From the NCBI RefSeq assembly GCF_017377505.1, contig NZ_JAFREN010000004.1, forward strand, positions 293,803 through 357,802: 64,000 nt of DNA. The letters run 5' to 3'. Below the pieces are notes generated by a model. It had not been told where the DNA came from. It saw nothing but the letters and a program-made list of their open reading frames with translations, and searched no databases. Made by a program: the position numbers and the translations under genes. Position 1 is the stretch's first letter; the number at the start of each line of letters is the position of its first letter. Positions 18,083 to 27,587 of the stretch are shown in pieces. This stretch comes from Enterococcus sp. DIV0212c (lineage in GTDB: Bacteria; Bacillota; Bacilli; Lactobacillales; Enterococcaceae).

Positions 18083-18178
18083 TGGAACATAACTCTTTGA
18101 GTTACGCCCTACTCACTTGTAATCTGAATAAACGGCGGGAGCAGATGAATCTACTAAACTTCCGTTCCAACCTCTTGC
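18083..18178 (-). terminator. Bipartite 3' element downstream of the ABC-F gene
   Basis: On the minus strand a module GAGGTTGGAACGGAAG...CATCTGCTCCCGCC-GTTTATTC is followed by a terminator-like hairpin AAGTGAGT...ACTCACTT. The same two-part layout is found at 0.6 and 35.3 kb. The remaining intergenic region 17782-18082 is AT-rich and shows nothing else convincing. Confidence 0.65.
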
Positions 18179-18195
18179 CTTTTTTTAAATTTTAT

Positions 18196-19797
18196 TTATT
18201 TAGAAGTGAGGATCTCTAAGTAAGTTCCTATTTCCTTCCTGATTTTCTGTTGGTCAACAATTAAAAATGTATCAAACATTTTTTGTAAAAAGAAACGGTC
18301 ATGTGAAACAACAAGTAGCGTTCCGTTGAACTCTTCCAGTATTTCTTCAATCTCTTCTCTCGTTTCGATATCTAAATGATTGGTCGGTTCGTCAAGCACT
18401 AAAAAATTGACCTTATTGTGCATCAGTTTTGCTAATTCTAAACGAATTTTTTCACCACCACTTAAGAATCGAACTTGCTTCATGACATCATCGCTGTAAA
18501 AGGAATACTTTGCTAAAACTCGTCGACTTTCTTGTTCAACAAGACTGCACGCTTGATTGAATTCTTGTAAAATCGTCAGATTAGGATTTTCATACTGAAT
18601 AACTTGAGGTAAGTAGCCGATATGAAGATTCGTCCCACGCTTGATCTCGCCACTATCTAGCTCCTCTAATTCTAAAGCCAATTTTAACAATGTACTTTTC
18701 CCTGCACCATTTTCTCCTATGATTGCAGAATGATCTTTCCAAAATAGAGAAAACGCCGCTTTATCAAATAGTTTTCGTCCAGCATAACTTTTACTAACTT
18801 CTTTAAATTGAAGTACTTCTTTACCCGAACGGTCTGTTTCTTTAAATTTTTTACCTATTTTAGCTGTGTCTTCTTTAGGCTTAGGAACTTTTTGAATTTT
18901 TTCTAACCGTTTTTCAAGTTCCTTCGCTTTTTTGAAAAATTTTTCGTTATCACCTTCGTGTCCCCATTGTCTAAAGCGACGGATAGCTAATTTTATTTTT
19001 TTGATCTCTTTTTGCTGCTCAGAAAAATCTTTTCTCAATTTTTCAAGATACTCTGCTTTTTGTTTTTTATATGCAGAATAATTTCCTTTGTATTCCAGCA
19101 AATGTCCATCTTCTAATTCTATGATTTTTTCTACCGTATGGTCTAAAAATAACCGATCATGAGAAACAATCAAATACGCCATTTTCTCATGAGTTAAATA
19201 CCCTTCCAACCAAGTAATTCTTTTCGCATCCAGATGATTGGTCGGCTCATCCAGCAACACAAGATCATTTTTTTGCAGTAAAATTCTTGCCAATGCAACG
19301 ATCGTCTGTTCACCACCGCTTAATTCTGAAAGTTTTTTTGGTAATAAATGAGCGATCATTAAACCATTCGTGATCATTTCCAATTGATTTTCCATTTCAT
19401 AGCCACCAGCCTGCTGGAATTCCTCTTGTTTTTGACCATAGCAAGTCAAGATTTTTTCTAAGTCACATTCTACTGCCGTCATTTGTTCTTCTAAATGTGT
19501 TAATTGTTTTTGAATGTCATTCAATAATGTAAAAGTTTCTAATAAATAAGTCTTTACATTCTGCTCACTTGCTTCTGGCATTTGTGCTAGATAACCGATC
19601 CGGCTATTTTTTTTACAGCTGACCGTTCCTGAATCAATGCTTTCTGCTCCTGTAATAATTTTTAAAATCGTTGATTTACCTGATCCATTTGTGCCGATCA
19701 AACCAATTTTTTCGCCTGTATTTATTTGTAGATTTAGTTCTTCAAAAAGTGGTACCGTTCCGTAATTTTTGGTGATTTTTTGTAATTGTGCTAACAT
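18196..19797 (-). CDS. ABC-F family ATPase, candidate ribosome-protection protein
   Basis: A 533-residue soluble protein with two ABC domains and no membrane segments. NBD1: Walker A GTNGSGKS, signature LSGGEQTIVALARI, Walker B LVLLDEPTNHLD. NBD2: GENGAGKS, LSGGEKIRLELAKL, FLVLDEPTNHLD. Both catalytic Glu are intact. A charged linker (about residues 235-310, RFRQWGHEGDNEKFFKKAKELEKR in part) is the P-site tRNA interaction motif whose length distinguishes resistance-type from housekeeping ABC-F proteins. The start at 19797 follows AGAGGAAGA. The long leader with its own promoter, leader ORF and terminator is a hallmark of inducible antibiotic-resistance ABC-F genes (for example lsa, vga, msr). 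Which subfamily it belongs to I cannot tell. Confidence 0.88.
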   Translation of the reverse strand: MLAQLQKITKNYGTVPLFEELNLQINTGEKIGLIGTNGSGKSTILKIITGAESIDSGTVSCKKNSRIGYLAQMPEASEQNVKTYLLETFTLLNDIQKQLTHLEEQMTAVECDLEKILTCYGQKQEEFQQAGGYEMENQLEMITNGLMIAHLLPKKLSELSGGEQTIVALARILLQKNDLVLLDEPTNHLDAKRITWLEGYLTHEKMAYLIVSHDRLFLDHTVEKIIELEDGHLLEYKGNYSAYKKQKAEYLEKLRKDFSEQQKEIKKIKLAIRRFRQWGHEGDNEKFFKKAKELEKRLEKIQKVPKPKEDTAKIGKKFKETDRSGKEVLQFKEVSKSYAGRKLFDKAAFSLFWKDHSAIIGENGAGKSTLLKLALELEELDSGEIKRGTNLHIGYLPQVIQYENPNLTILQEFNQACSLVEQESRRVLAKYSFYSDDVMKQVRFLSGGEKIRLELAKLMHNKVNFLVLDEPTNHLDIETREEIEEILEEFNGTLLVVSHDRFFLQKMFDTFLIVDQQKIRKEIGTYLEILTSK

Positions 19798-19882
19798 TTT
19801 CTTCCTCTTTCTGCCATTCAGACAGATGAACACAAATGATTATTGTCTTTTTTATACTGGTAAAGCTATTTTTAGCGTACAC

Positions 19883-19912
19883 AAAAAAGCTGAACAACGT
19901 TCTCTGTTCAAC
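19883..19912 (-). terminator. Intrinsic terminator in the ABC-F leader (attenuator)
   Basis: GTTGAACA/TGTTCAGC arms (19905-19912 and 19889-19896, minus orientation) are followed by six U residues. It lies 86 bp upstream of the ABC-F start and after the leader ORF, so transcription from the promoter at 20.2 kb must pass it. Confidence 0.82.
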
Positions 19913-20053
19913 CTTCATTATCTACTATTAACTACAAATTCCTCACTGCTCGATCGTTGACTGTTTGGCTTGATCCAACTGTGATCCTCTTGTTATTTTA
20001 TGACTGATCATTTTTAAGTAAATAAGTCTGAATGGTCTGTTTTATTCAATTGA

Positions 20054-20173
20054 TTATCCCTTTTTAGACACACTTGTCCCTTGAGATAAAAAATTGGAAA
20101 TAATAACATGACAAAAAGCTAGGTACGCTATTATATATGAAATACTTGCTGTTATTTTTGGCATGTTGACCAT
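20054..20173 (-). CDS. Putative 39-residue leader peptide upstream of the ABC-F gene
   Basis: ATG at 20173 (alternative ATG at 20164), stop TAA at 20054. The SD-like GGTGGTG lies about 10 nt upstream. The peptide starts MVNMPKITAS, has a hydrophobic centre (about residues 10-30, with single Cys21) and ends SVSKKG. It begins about 30 nt downstream of a well-formed promoter. Because it lies between that promoter and the attenuator of the ABC-F gene, it is a candidate regulatory uORF. Alternatively it could encode a small membrane peptide with its own role. There is no homology evidence. Confidence 0.45.
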   Translation of the reverse strand: MVNMPKITASISYIIAYLAFCHVIISNFLSQGTSVSKKG

Positions 20174-20209
20174 TGTACTTATTCACCACCTTCGTCATTT
20201 CTTAGTTGT

Positions 20210-20238
20210 ATTGTAGCATGATGTTTTAAATTGTGCAA
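20210..20238 (-). promoter_or_regulatory. Promoter of the ABC-F leader
   Basis: Minus-strand -35 TTGCAC (20233-20238), 17-bp spacer, -10 TACAAT (20210-20215) with an upstream TG. The expected start is near 20203, so the leader before the ABC-F ATG would be about 400 nt. Confidence 0.7.
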
Positions 20239-20386
20239 AGTGGTTTTTCTGCTTTTCTGATGCTTTGGGTGAAGTTTAGCTGGATCATTCTTTAAATGAA
20301 ATGGTAGCTGAATTAGGGACAGAAACATTCTACCTTCTTGTTTCTTGAAGTTAGATGCCTCTATCCCTGACTCATTACTAAATTAT

Positions 20387-22900
20387 TTAATTCGCTACAA
20401 TATTCACCAATTTATCTGGAACAACAATAACTTTTCGCACTGTTTTTCCTTCAATAAATGATTGGATTTCTTCTGTTGCTAAAGCTTTCTCTTCTAATTC
20501 TTCTTTACTTAAGCCTCGAGCGATATTTAATTTTGCACGAACTTTTCCATTCACTTGGAAAACAACTTCGACCTCATCTTCGATTAATGCAGCTTCATCA
20601 TATGTTGGCCAAGGCGCATTCGTCAAACTGTCTTCATTTCCTAGAATTGACCATAGCTCTTCACCTATATGCGGCGCAATTGGTGCTAGTAATTGAACGA
20701 ATCCTTCAATGTACTCATACGGCAAAACATCAACTTTATTGGCTTCATTCACAAAGACCATCAACTGAGAAATTGCTGTGTTAAAGTGTAAGTTTTCCAT
20801 ATCCTCTGTCGCTTTTTTCACTGTTTGATTATAGACTTTAGTTAAGCGACCATCATTTACAGTTGTGATGCGATCACGCATTTTATTATTTTCATCTACG
20901 ATCAAACGCCATACACGATCTAAGAACTTACGACTTCCTTCAAGTCCATTTTCACTCCAAGCAATTGATGCATCAAGTGGTCCCATGAACATTTCATACA
21001 TTCTTAGTGTATCTGCGCCGTATTTTTCAACAACATCATCAGGATTTACAACGTTTTTCAATGATTTACTCATTTTAGCTGGTGCTTCTTCTAACGCTTC
21101 ACCCGTTTCGATATTTACCCAGATTCCGTCGCGTTTTTCTACCATATTCGTAGGAACTAATACACCGCGGCTATCACGGAAACTTTGGCCTAGGATCATT
21201 CCTTGATTATATAGTTTTTGGTAAGGTTCTTTTGTTGGTACAACACCAATATCATACAAGAATTTGTGCCAGAAACGAGCGTATAATAGGTGAAGTACAG
21301 CATGTTCTGCTCCGCCAATATAGATATCTACAGGCAACCAACGTTCTAATTTTTCATAGTTGGCAAGTTCATTTTTATTGTGTGGATCGATATAGCGTAA
21401 ATGATACCATGAACTACCTGCCCATTGCGGCATTGTATTGGTTTCACGTTTACCTTTTTTACCTGTTTCAGGATCGACTACATTGATCCATTCAGTAATA
21501 TTCGCAAGCGGTGATTCTCCAGTCCCACTTGGTTTGATATCATCAGTTTTTGGTAATCTCAATGGTAATTCAGATTCCGGAACGGTCGTTGTTGTACCAT
21601 CTTCCCAATGGATCACGGGAATTGGTTCACCCCAATAGCGTTGACGAGAAAATAGCCAATCACGTAATCGATAAGTGACTTCTTTTTTACCACAGCCATT
21701 TTCTTCTAGCCACTGGTACATTTTTTCATTTGCTTCATCTTTTTTTAAGCCGTCTAAGAAGCCAGAATTGATATGAATACCATCTCCAGTAAAAACTTCT
21801 TTCGTAATATCTCCACCTTCAATGACTTGAATCATTTCGATACCAAACTTATCAGCAAACGCGTAATCTCTTTCATCATGAGCAGGTACAGCCATAACAG
21901 CTCCTGTTCCGTAGCTTCCTAAAACATAATCTGCGATCCAGATTGGGATTTCTTTGCCGTTAACTGGATTGATCGCATAGGCTCCCGTAAAGGCCCCAGT
22001 TTTTGTTTTAGATAAATCTGTACGATCTAAATCAGATTTTTTACTTACTTCTTCTTGATAAGCAGTGACTGCTGTTTTTTGCTCAGGAGTTGTAATCTCA
22101 TCAACTATTTTCAACTCAGGTGCAACGACTAAATAACTAGCACCAAATAACGTATCTGCACGCGTTGTGAAAACAGTGATTGTATCGTTACTTCCTTTGA
22201 TTTTGAAATCAACATTCGCCCCTTCAGAACGTCCGATCCAATTACGCTGCATATCCTTGATACTTTCTGGCCAGTCGACTAAATCCAAATCATCCAATAA
22301 ACGATCTGCATACGCTGTGATTTTCAGCATCCATTGACGCATAGGTTTTCTAACAACATCATACCCACCACGTTCGCTTTTACCATCGATCACTTCTTCA
22401 TTTGAAATAACCGTTCCAAGTTCTGGTACCCAGTTAACTGCCACTTCTGCTTCATAAGCTAAACCATGTTCATATAGTTTTGTAAAAATCCATTGCGTCC
22501 ATTTGTAATATTCTGGATCCGTCGTATTGATTTCACGATTCCAATCATAACTGAAACCTAAAGAATTGATTTGACGTTTGAAGGTTTCAATATTTTTTTT
22601 CGTAAATTCTGCTGGATCATTTCCCGTGTCTAGTGCATATTGTTCTGCCGGTAATCCAAATGCATCCCAGCCCATAGGATGCAGCACACTGTATCCTTGG
22701 CTTCTTTTCATACGAGATAAAATATCCGTTGCTGTATATCCTTCTGGATGCCCAACGTGCAGCCCTTGACCAGATGGATAAGGAAACATATCTAATGCGT
22801 AGAATTTCTTTTTGTCGGGATCATCATGGGTAGTAAAGCTATTATGCTTAGCCCAATATTTTTGCCATTTTTTCTCAATCTTTTTGTGCTCATAACTCAC
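20387..22900 (-). CDS. leuS: Leucyl-tRNA synthetase
   Basis: An 837-residue class Ia synthetase charging tRNA-Leu. The HIGH-type motif is [13 protein letters not shown] (about residue 45), the CP1 editing domain occupies about 225-420 ([24 protein letters not shown]), and KMSKS is present as AKMSKSLKN (about 610). The anticodon-binding domain and C-terminal LeuS domain complete it. The start is a GTG at 22900, placed 8 nt after GGAGGAG; an ATG 11 codons upstream has no ribosome site. It is controlled by the Leu T-box at 22.98-23.28 kb. Downstream (20285-20386) a hairpin pairing GTCAGGGATAGA with TCTGTCCCTAAT may mark the transcript end. Confidence 0.97.
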   Translation of the reverse strand: MSYEHKKIEKKWQKYWAKHNSFTTHDDPDKKKFYALDMFPYPSGQGLHVGHPEGYTATDILSRMKRSQGYSVLHPMGWDAFGLPAEQYALDTGNDPAEFTKKNIETFKRQINSLGFSYDWNREINTTDPEYYKWTQWIFTKLYEHGLAYEAEVAVNWVPELGTVISNEEVIDGKSERGGYDVVRKPMRQWMLKITAYADRLLDDLDLVDWPESIKDMQRNWIGRSEGANVDFKIKGSNDTITVFTTRADTLFGASYLVVAPELKIVDEITTPEQKTAVTAYQEEVSKKSDLDRTDLSKTKTGAFTGAYAINPVNGKEIPIWIADYVLGSYGTGAVMAVPAHDERDYAFADKFGIEMIQVIEGGDITKEVFTGDGIHINSGFLDGLKKDEANEKMYQWLEENGCGKKEVTYRLRDWLFSRQRYWGEPIPVIHWEDGTTTTVPESELPLRLPKTDDIKPSGTGESPLANITEWINVVDPETGKKGKRETNTMPQWAGSSWYHLRYIDPHNKNELANYEKLERWLPVDIYIGGAEHAVLHLLYARFWHKFLYDIGVVPTKEPYQKLYNQGMILGQSFRDSRGVLVPTNMVEKRDGIWVNIETGEALEEAPAKMSKSLKNVVNPDDVVEKYGADTLRMYEMFMGPLDASIAWSENGLEGSRKFLDRVWRLIVDENNKMRDRITTVNDGRLTKVYNQTVKKATEDMENLHFNTAISQLMVFVNEANKVDVLPYEYIEGFVQLLAPIAPHIGEELWSILGNEDSLTNAPWPTYDEAALIEDEVEVVFQVNGKVRAKLNIARGLSKEELEEKALATEEIQSFIEGKTVRKVIVVPDKLVNIVAN

Positions 22901-22982
22901 GTGTATTCTCCTCCTATTTTGACTAACTTTCATTATGCTGGTTGATTGTACCTAGAATTGCGGATCATCAGCTTTGCAATAA

Positions 22983-23275
22983 AAAACGTCCTACAGGAAA
23001 TAGTTCCTATAGGACGTGTGACATGCAACGTGGTACCACCTAAATTTACTTGTAATGATACAAGCCTTAATGTTGTAACGGTCGTCACCGATCTTACCTA
23101 CTAAAGTGAGGATAAATACAGTCCAAAGTTCTGTTATTCATCATAACCTGAACAAATCTCAAGCGTTTCATTCAAGTACTATTCAGTAAAATAACTCAAA
23201 GGCGAGTTCGAAAGCTTCTGTGCGTATTTTCACCAACCATACGCTCTCTAAAACATGGTTCTCTCTACTATTCCT
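22983..23275 (-). promoter_or_regulatory. Leucine T-box leader of leuS
   Basis: On the minus strand: distal stem-I loop GGTTGGTG; specifier loop GAA-CTC (CTC, Leu, at 23204-23206); AGTAGGTAAGATCGG...CCGTTA (stem II region); T-box AGGTGGTACCACG (23029-23041); and terminator ACGTCCTATAGGAA...CTGTAGGACG with a U-run at 22982-22987. Uncharged tRNA-Leu would stabilise the antiterminator and raise leuS expression. Confidence 0.95.
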
Positions 23276-23342
23276 TTTCACTGTTTATCTATCAGTTGTG
23301 TGTTTCCATACTACCAAACTTCTCTGGTGATTTCAATCGTTT

Positions 23343-25424
23343 TTATTTAACTTTCAGTTTTTGTCCAATGTAAATTGTATCACCGGATAAACCATTCAAT
23401 TGTTTGATTTTTTGAACGCTGGTTCCATATTTTTGAGCAAGATCCCACAAGGTATCTCCACCTTTTACAGTATGTGTGCTACCTGTTTGACTGCCACCTT
23501 GATTACTAGAAGTATTGCTACTACCAGCTGAGCTGCCTTTTTTAACGATCAAACGTTGACCTGGATAGATAATATCGCCACTCAAGTTGTTCCATTGACG
23601 TAGATTGGCAACACTTACGCCGTTTGCATTCGCTATTGCCCATAGGGAATCTCCTGATTTTACTGTGTATTGCGAGTTGCTTGTTCCTGTGTTACCTGAT
23701 CCACCAGCATTTCCTGTAGATCCGCCTCCGGTATTTCCACTACCTGTGCTGCCTTGGCCTTTTTTAACGATCAAACGTTGACCTGGATAAATAATATCTC
23801 CACTTAGGTTGTTCCATTGACGTAAATTAGCAATACTTATGCCGTTTGCATTCGCTATTGCCCATAAGGAATCTCCTGATTTTACTGTATAATATGAGTT
23901 AGTTGTGCCTGTATTGCTTGATCCACCAGTATTTCCTGTAGATCCGCCTCCAGTATTTCCACCGCCAGTGCTGCCTTGACCTTTTTTAACGATCAAGCGT
24001 TGACCTGGATGGATAACATCGCCACTCAAATTGTTCCATTGACGTAAATTAGCAATACTTATGCCGTTTGCATTCGCTATTGCCCATAAAGAATCTCCTG
24101 ATTTTACTGTATAATACGTATTGTTTGTTCCTGTATTTCCAGAACCACCAGTATTTCCTGTAGATCCGCCTCCGGTATTTCCACCTGTGTTGCCTCCAGT
24201 GTTACCAGAACCTTTACCGACAACTAATTTTTGACCTACATAAATCATATCGCTAGAGAGGCTATTCCAGCTTTTGATATTGGCAATCGATGTTCCATAT
24301 CGAGCAGCTAAAGCCCAAAGACTGTCGCCAGCTTTTACCGTATGAATCACATCTTGGGTACTAGTTCCACCACCAGTATTGCCGCCCGTATTGCCACCTG
24401 TGTTACCGCCTCCTGTATTGCTACCTCCAGTGTCGCCACCTGTATTGCCGCCCCCAGAAGATGGAGTATCATATTGTGTTAAATTATACGTTGTAATAAT
24501 ATTATTTAGCTTCGTATTGTAACTTGGATCTGTTGCATAGCGTCCAGTTAACCAAGCTGTTGCATCTCTGTATGAACTCGTATTGCTTTTCCATGCGCCA
24601 GAATAGTAATAAACTCCAGCTTGGAAAGATGTATTTTTCAAAACGTAGGCATTATCACTAAATGACTCCGAAAAAGAAGGATATTTTCTAAAAGCAGCGT
24701 TTACTTGAACCCACTGACCATTAATAACTTCCCATGTCTTCATCGTAACAGATTGTCCTTGATAACTTCCTTTAATCCCAAACAAATTATGGTTTGGAGC
24801 TGCTGCTAAAGTACTTTTTCCCCAGTCGCTTTCAAGGATTGCTTGCGCCATCATTACAGAAGCGTACAAATCATTTGCAGCTGCAACAGATTGTGCATGT
24901 CCTGAAATTTCAGCGATAAAAGCACTTGGGCTGACACTTCTAGATTGCGCAGAAAATGCTGAACGCATTGAAAGATTAGGTACAGTTAGTTCTTCCGTTT
25001 CTTTTTCAGTTGTGGAAGAATCAGTAGCTTCCGTCGAGTCTTCGGTAGATTCAGTTGCCTCAGTACTTTGTGTTGTTTCTGATGTATTTAATTCTGATGA
25101 GTCTTTTGTTTCAGACAGTTCTTCACTTGAAGACATATCAGGTGCTGTTGTCTGAGTCTCTTGTGTCATCGAATCGTTTGAATCAGTCGTCGCTTGCGTT
25201 TGAACGGCTTCTGTATGTGTATTTGTATCTGAGTAACTTACTTGGGCACTTGACGTTTGATCTTCAGTTGCTTCAGCTATTTTAGGTGCGGCAATCGGCG
25301 CAGCAATAGATGACACAACAATGGCAGAGCTAAGGACAGTTGTTCCTTTTTTAAACTGATCGTAAGCAAGCTTGTTCTGTTCCGCTTTCCTCCGCTCTTT
25401 TCTTGATGTTTTGTACTTCTCCAT
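23343..25424 (-). CDS. atlA: AtlA-like peptidoglycan hydrolase: GH73 N-acetylglucosaminidase with five LysM domains
   Basis: A 693-residue secreted autolysin. The signal region spans about residues 1-55 with a long basic N-terminus (KTSRKERRKAEQ). A T/E/S-rich spacer runs to about 160. The glucosaminidase domain (about 165-320) contains the catalytic Glu in MAQAILESDWGKS and LFGIKGSYQGQS. Five LysM domains follow (TVKAGDSLWALA, three copies of TVKSGDSLWAIANANG, and TVKGGDTLWDLAQ), separated by Gly/Asn/Thr linkers. E. faecalis AtlA, also encoded next to leuS, has the same plan with six LysM. It cleaves septal glycan strands for daughter-cell separation and localises through the LysM modules. 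Confidence 0.92.
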   Translation of the reverse strand: MEKYKTSRKERRKAEQNKLAYDQFKKGTTVLSSAIVVSSIAAPIAAPKIAEATEDQTSSAQVSYSDTNTHTEAVQTQATTDSNDSMTQETQTTAPDMSSSEELSETKDSSELNTSETTQSTEATESTEDSTEATDSSTTEKETEELTVPNLSMRSAFSAQSRSVSPSAFIAEISGHAQSVAAANDLYASVMMAQAILESDWGKSTLAAAPNHNLFGIKGSYQGQSVTMKTWEVINGQWVQVNAAFRKYPSFSESFSDNAYVLKNTSFQAGVYYYSGAWKSNTSSYRDATAWLTGRYATDPSYNTKLNNIITTYNLTQYDTPSSGGGNTGGDTGGSNTGGGNTGGNTGGNTGGGTSTQDVIHTVKAGDSLWALAARYGTSIANIKSWNSLSSDMIYVGQKLVVGKGSGNTGGNTGGNTGGGSTGNTGGSGNTGTNNTYYTVKSGDSLWAIANANGISIANLRQWNNLSGDVIHPGQRLIVKKGQGSTGGGNTGGGSTGNTGGSSNTGTTNSYYTVKSGDSLWAIANANGISIANLRQWNNLSGDIIYPGQRLIVKKGQGSTGSGNTGGGSTGNAGGSGNTGTSNSQYTVKSGDSLWAIANANGVSVANLRQWNNLSGDIIYPGQRLIVKKGSSAGSSNTSSNQGGSQTGSTHTVKGGDTLWDLAQKYGTSVQKIKQLNGLSGDTIYIGQKLKVK
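23539..24204 (-). repeat. Three tandem 222-bp LysM-linker repeats within atlA
   Basis: The block containing AACGATCAA(A/G)CGTTGACCTGGAT starts at the same phase at 23744, 23766 and 23988 counted from its AAC, i.e. at 23744-based unit spacing of exactly 222 bp (74 codons). The units differ at few positions, so they are prone to recombination that would add or remove a LysM module. Confidence 0.8.
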
Positions 25425-25734
25425 AGTATATCCTCCAAATTTTCTTAAAAAAGTATTCCTTGATTTATAGTATACCCTTTTTTCAAAGAAAATAGAAATA
25501 TTTTTTAATTTTGCCTTCTGGAATATACAAATAAAAATGTAATTTATTTCATTCCTTTTTGTTTATTTTCTTTCTACATATCCTCCTACGATTTGCATCA
25601 ATATGACTAGGTCTCAAGACTGACGCCTCTCTTTACCTTAGGCTGATTTTTTGCTTAAGTACTTGTTATTCCCTCAAAAAAAAATTATAGTGGAGAAGAA
25701 GTAACACGATTGTAAAATGAAATGAGGGGAAACG
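25425..25734. other. Divergent intergenic region, no gene seen
   Basis: AT-rich space between divergent atlA and the DUF1700 gene. It must hold promoters for both directions. AGGGGAAACG just before 25735 is the ribosome site of the plus-strand gene. No hairpins with U-tracts or convincing small ORFs were found. Confidence 0.5.
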
Positions 25735-26391
25735 ATGAATAAAGAGCACTTTTTAATTGAATTAAAGATTTACTTAAAGCCTCTGACACCCCAACAGCAA
25801 GCATTCGTCTTGAACAAATATGAAACAATTTTTGATGAACGTTCTGCTGCTGGTGAATCAGAAGAAGAGATTGCCAAAAGTTTAGGTAAACCAAGAAGTA
25901 TAGCTGAAGAAATTTTACAAGAATTTGACATCACAGTTCCTGAAAAAAAGCTTGAACGAGATGGCTGGCAAGAAATCCAGCCTAATGTGACTAATGACTA
26001 CTACTATGAAGAAGTACCTGAACATCCATATGCAGATACTTATCAGACATATGAACGTCCTCGTCATAGTGGTTTCACTCGATTCTGTCAAATAGCTGGA
26101 GTTCTTTCGCTTAATTTTCTTTTAATGATTTGGTTTATATTTTCTTTTATTATGATATTTTTCTCTTGTTGGCTCGTTGCAGTTCTCTTTTTATTTTCAC
26201 CTATTCTAGGCGGAATCTCTGTGATTGCCGGCTTTAATGATGCAACGATGTTCCAAATGTTCTTAAGTATTTTTCTTTGTGGTGCAGGAGTCATTGGAAT
26301 TTTGATTTTAACTCCGTTAACTAAGTTTTTTGGAAAAGTCCTAAGACGTTATTTACAATGGAATATTCAAGTTTTAAGAGGAGAGATTTAG
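25735..26391 (+). CDS. DUF1700/HAAS-domain membrane protein
   Basis: A 218-residue protein. The N-terminal HAAS-type domain (residues 1-70; LKPLTPQQQAFVLNKYETIFDE, then ESEEEIAKSLGKPRSIAEEIL) is typical of DUF1700 proteins. A Tyr/Glu-rich stretch follows (about 85-110), then three or four membrane helices (about 118-205). Members usually pair with PadR-like regulators or with DUF4097 proteins in envelope-stress modules. The next gene, DUF4097, starts 1 bp after its stop, so they form one operon. Biochemical function is unknown. Confidence 0.85.
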   Translation: MNKEHFLIELKIYLKPLTPQQQAFVLNKYETIFDERSAAGESEEEIAKSLGKPRSIAEEILQEFDITVPEKKLERDGWQEIQPNVTNDYYYEEVPEHPYADTYQTYERPRHSGFTRFCQIAGVLSLNFLLMIWFIFSFIMIFFSCWLVAVLFLFSPILGGISVIAGFNDATMFQMFLSIFLCGAGVIGILILTPLTKFFGKVLRRYLQWNIQVLRGEI

Positions 26392-26392
26392 T

Positions 26393-27421
26393 ATGAAAAA
26401 GACAACTGCTTTTTTTCTAACCATTGGAGTGTTAGCCATGATCATTGGCGGAATAGGCAGTGCCGTTTATTTCAGACGCGCTGAAGATTCTATGACAGAC
26501 ACAAAAAAACAAAGTTATGAGATAAAAAATAAGCAAAGTACAAAAGAAATTCACCTAGATCTTTCAGGAGATGCAGATTTTTACATCTTAACTGAAAGCT
26601 CTAATCAGGTAGTGATGAATACTAGAAGTTCCGCTCCTGTTTCGCTTAACAGCTCATTAGAAGTTAAAGAAAAAAATGATCAAATGACTATTTCTGCTGC
26701 TAGTGACAAGAAAAAAATAGCATTTGAAGGGGTAAAATTTGGTATTTTCGATAGAGGTTCGGCAGTAACTTTAACAATTCCTGATAGTGCAGAACGTTTA
26801 GTCATCGACGGAAAGAGCGAAGGGACTATCAATTTTTCAAATGTTGCAACGAAAGATTTTTCTATTACAATGAACAATGCAGATATCAACATTAGCAATA
26901 TCAATGCAGAACAGTTGACGGCTGAGACTAGCAATGGCTATCTAAACGTTAATTCTGATGTCAAAACCGATAAATCGACGTTTAAAACAACCAACGGCGA
27001 CATACAAATAAGTGATTTTGCTGCTTCAAATTGGTCTGCTGTTAGTACATCAGGCGATATTACTTTAAATAGCACCAAAGGAATTGCTAAAATAGAATCT
27101 ACAAATGGTGATATTCAAGCAACTGATCTTAAAGGTGAAGCTGAGGTTAAAAGTATCAATGGCGAATTTTCACTGTATGGAACAGAAATTCCTAAAAAAC
27201 TGACTGTTGAGTCTCAACGAGGTGATATACAACTTCATACAGAAGAAATTTTGTATGATATTGCGATCAAAACAAAAACTAAGTTGGGCGACAGCACAAT
27301 TTTTGGTAAAGAACGTACTTCTTATAAACGAGGAAAAGGATCAAAAACAATTGATCTGCAAACAAAATCTGGTGACATTTCAGTTGAAGGTCCTTCTGAT
27401 TTTGAAGATGATGAAGAGTAA
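26393..27421 (+). CDS. DUF4097-family beta-strand-repeat membrane-anchored protein
   Basis: A 342-residue protein. A single N-terminal membrane segment (about residues 5-25) is followed by an extracytoplasmic beta-helix-like region with repeated short units: NADINISNINAEQLTAETSNG, VKTDKSTFKTTNGDIQISDF, TSGDITLNSTKGIAKIESTNGD (partial quotations). Such serial GDI/TTNGD repeats define DUF4097. These proteins commonly accompany DUF1700 or LiaI-like factors in cell-envelope stress operons. It ends in an acidic tail (DFEDDEE). Partner of the gene immediately upstream. Confidence 0.85.
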   Translation: MKKTTAFFLTIGVLAMIIGGIGSAVYFRRAEDSMTDTKKQSYEIKNKQSTKEIHLDLSGDADFYILTESSNQVVMNTRSSAPVSLNSSLEVKEKNDQMTISAASDKKKIAFEGVKFGIFDRGSAVTLTIPDSAERLVIDGKSEGTINFSNVATKDFSITMNNADINISNINAEQLTAETSNGYLNVNSDVKTDKSTFKTTNGDIQISDFAASNWSAVSTSGDITLNSTKGIAKIESTNGDIQATDLKGEAEVKSINGEFSLYGTEIPKKLTVESQRGDIQLHTEEILYDIAIKTKTKLGDSTIFGKERTSYKRGKGSKTIDLQTKSGDISVEGPSDFEDDEE

Positions 27422-27470
27422 CGATCTTTGATTTAAAAAGGATTGAAGCAACGCATTTATTTGGATTTTA

Positions 27471-27519
27471 AGTCCCTGATAAAACTGAGTTTTAGTTTTG
27501 TTAGGGGCTCTTCTTTTTT
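27471..27519 (+). terminator. Intrinsic terminator of the DUF1700-DUF4097 operon
   Basis: AGTCCCTGATAAAACT (27471-27486) pairs with AGTTTTGTTAGGGGCT (27494-27509), followed by TCTTCTTTTTTT. Confidence 0.9.
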
Positions 27520-27587
27520 TATTCTCAGATGTGTTCTTGATTATTTGATGTTATAATAAACTTTATCTATATAGGAAAGGATTTCTC

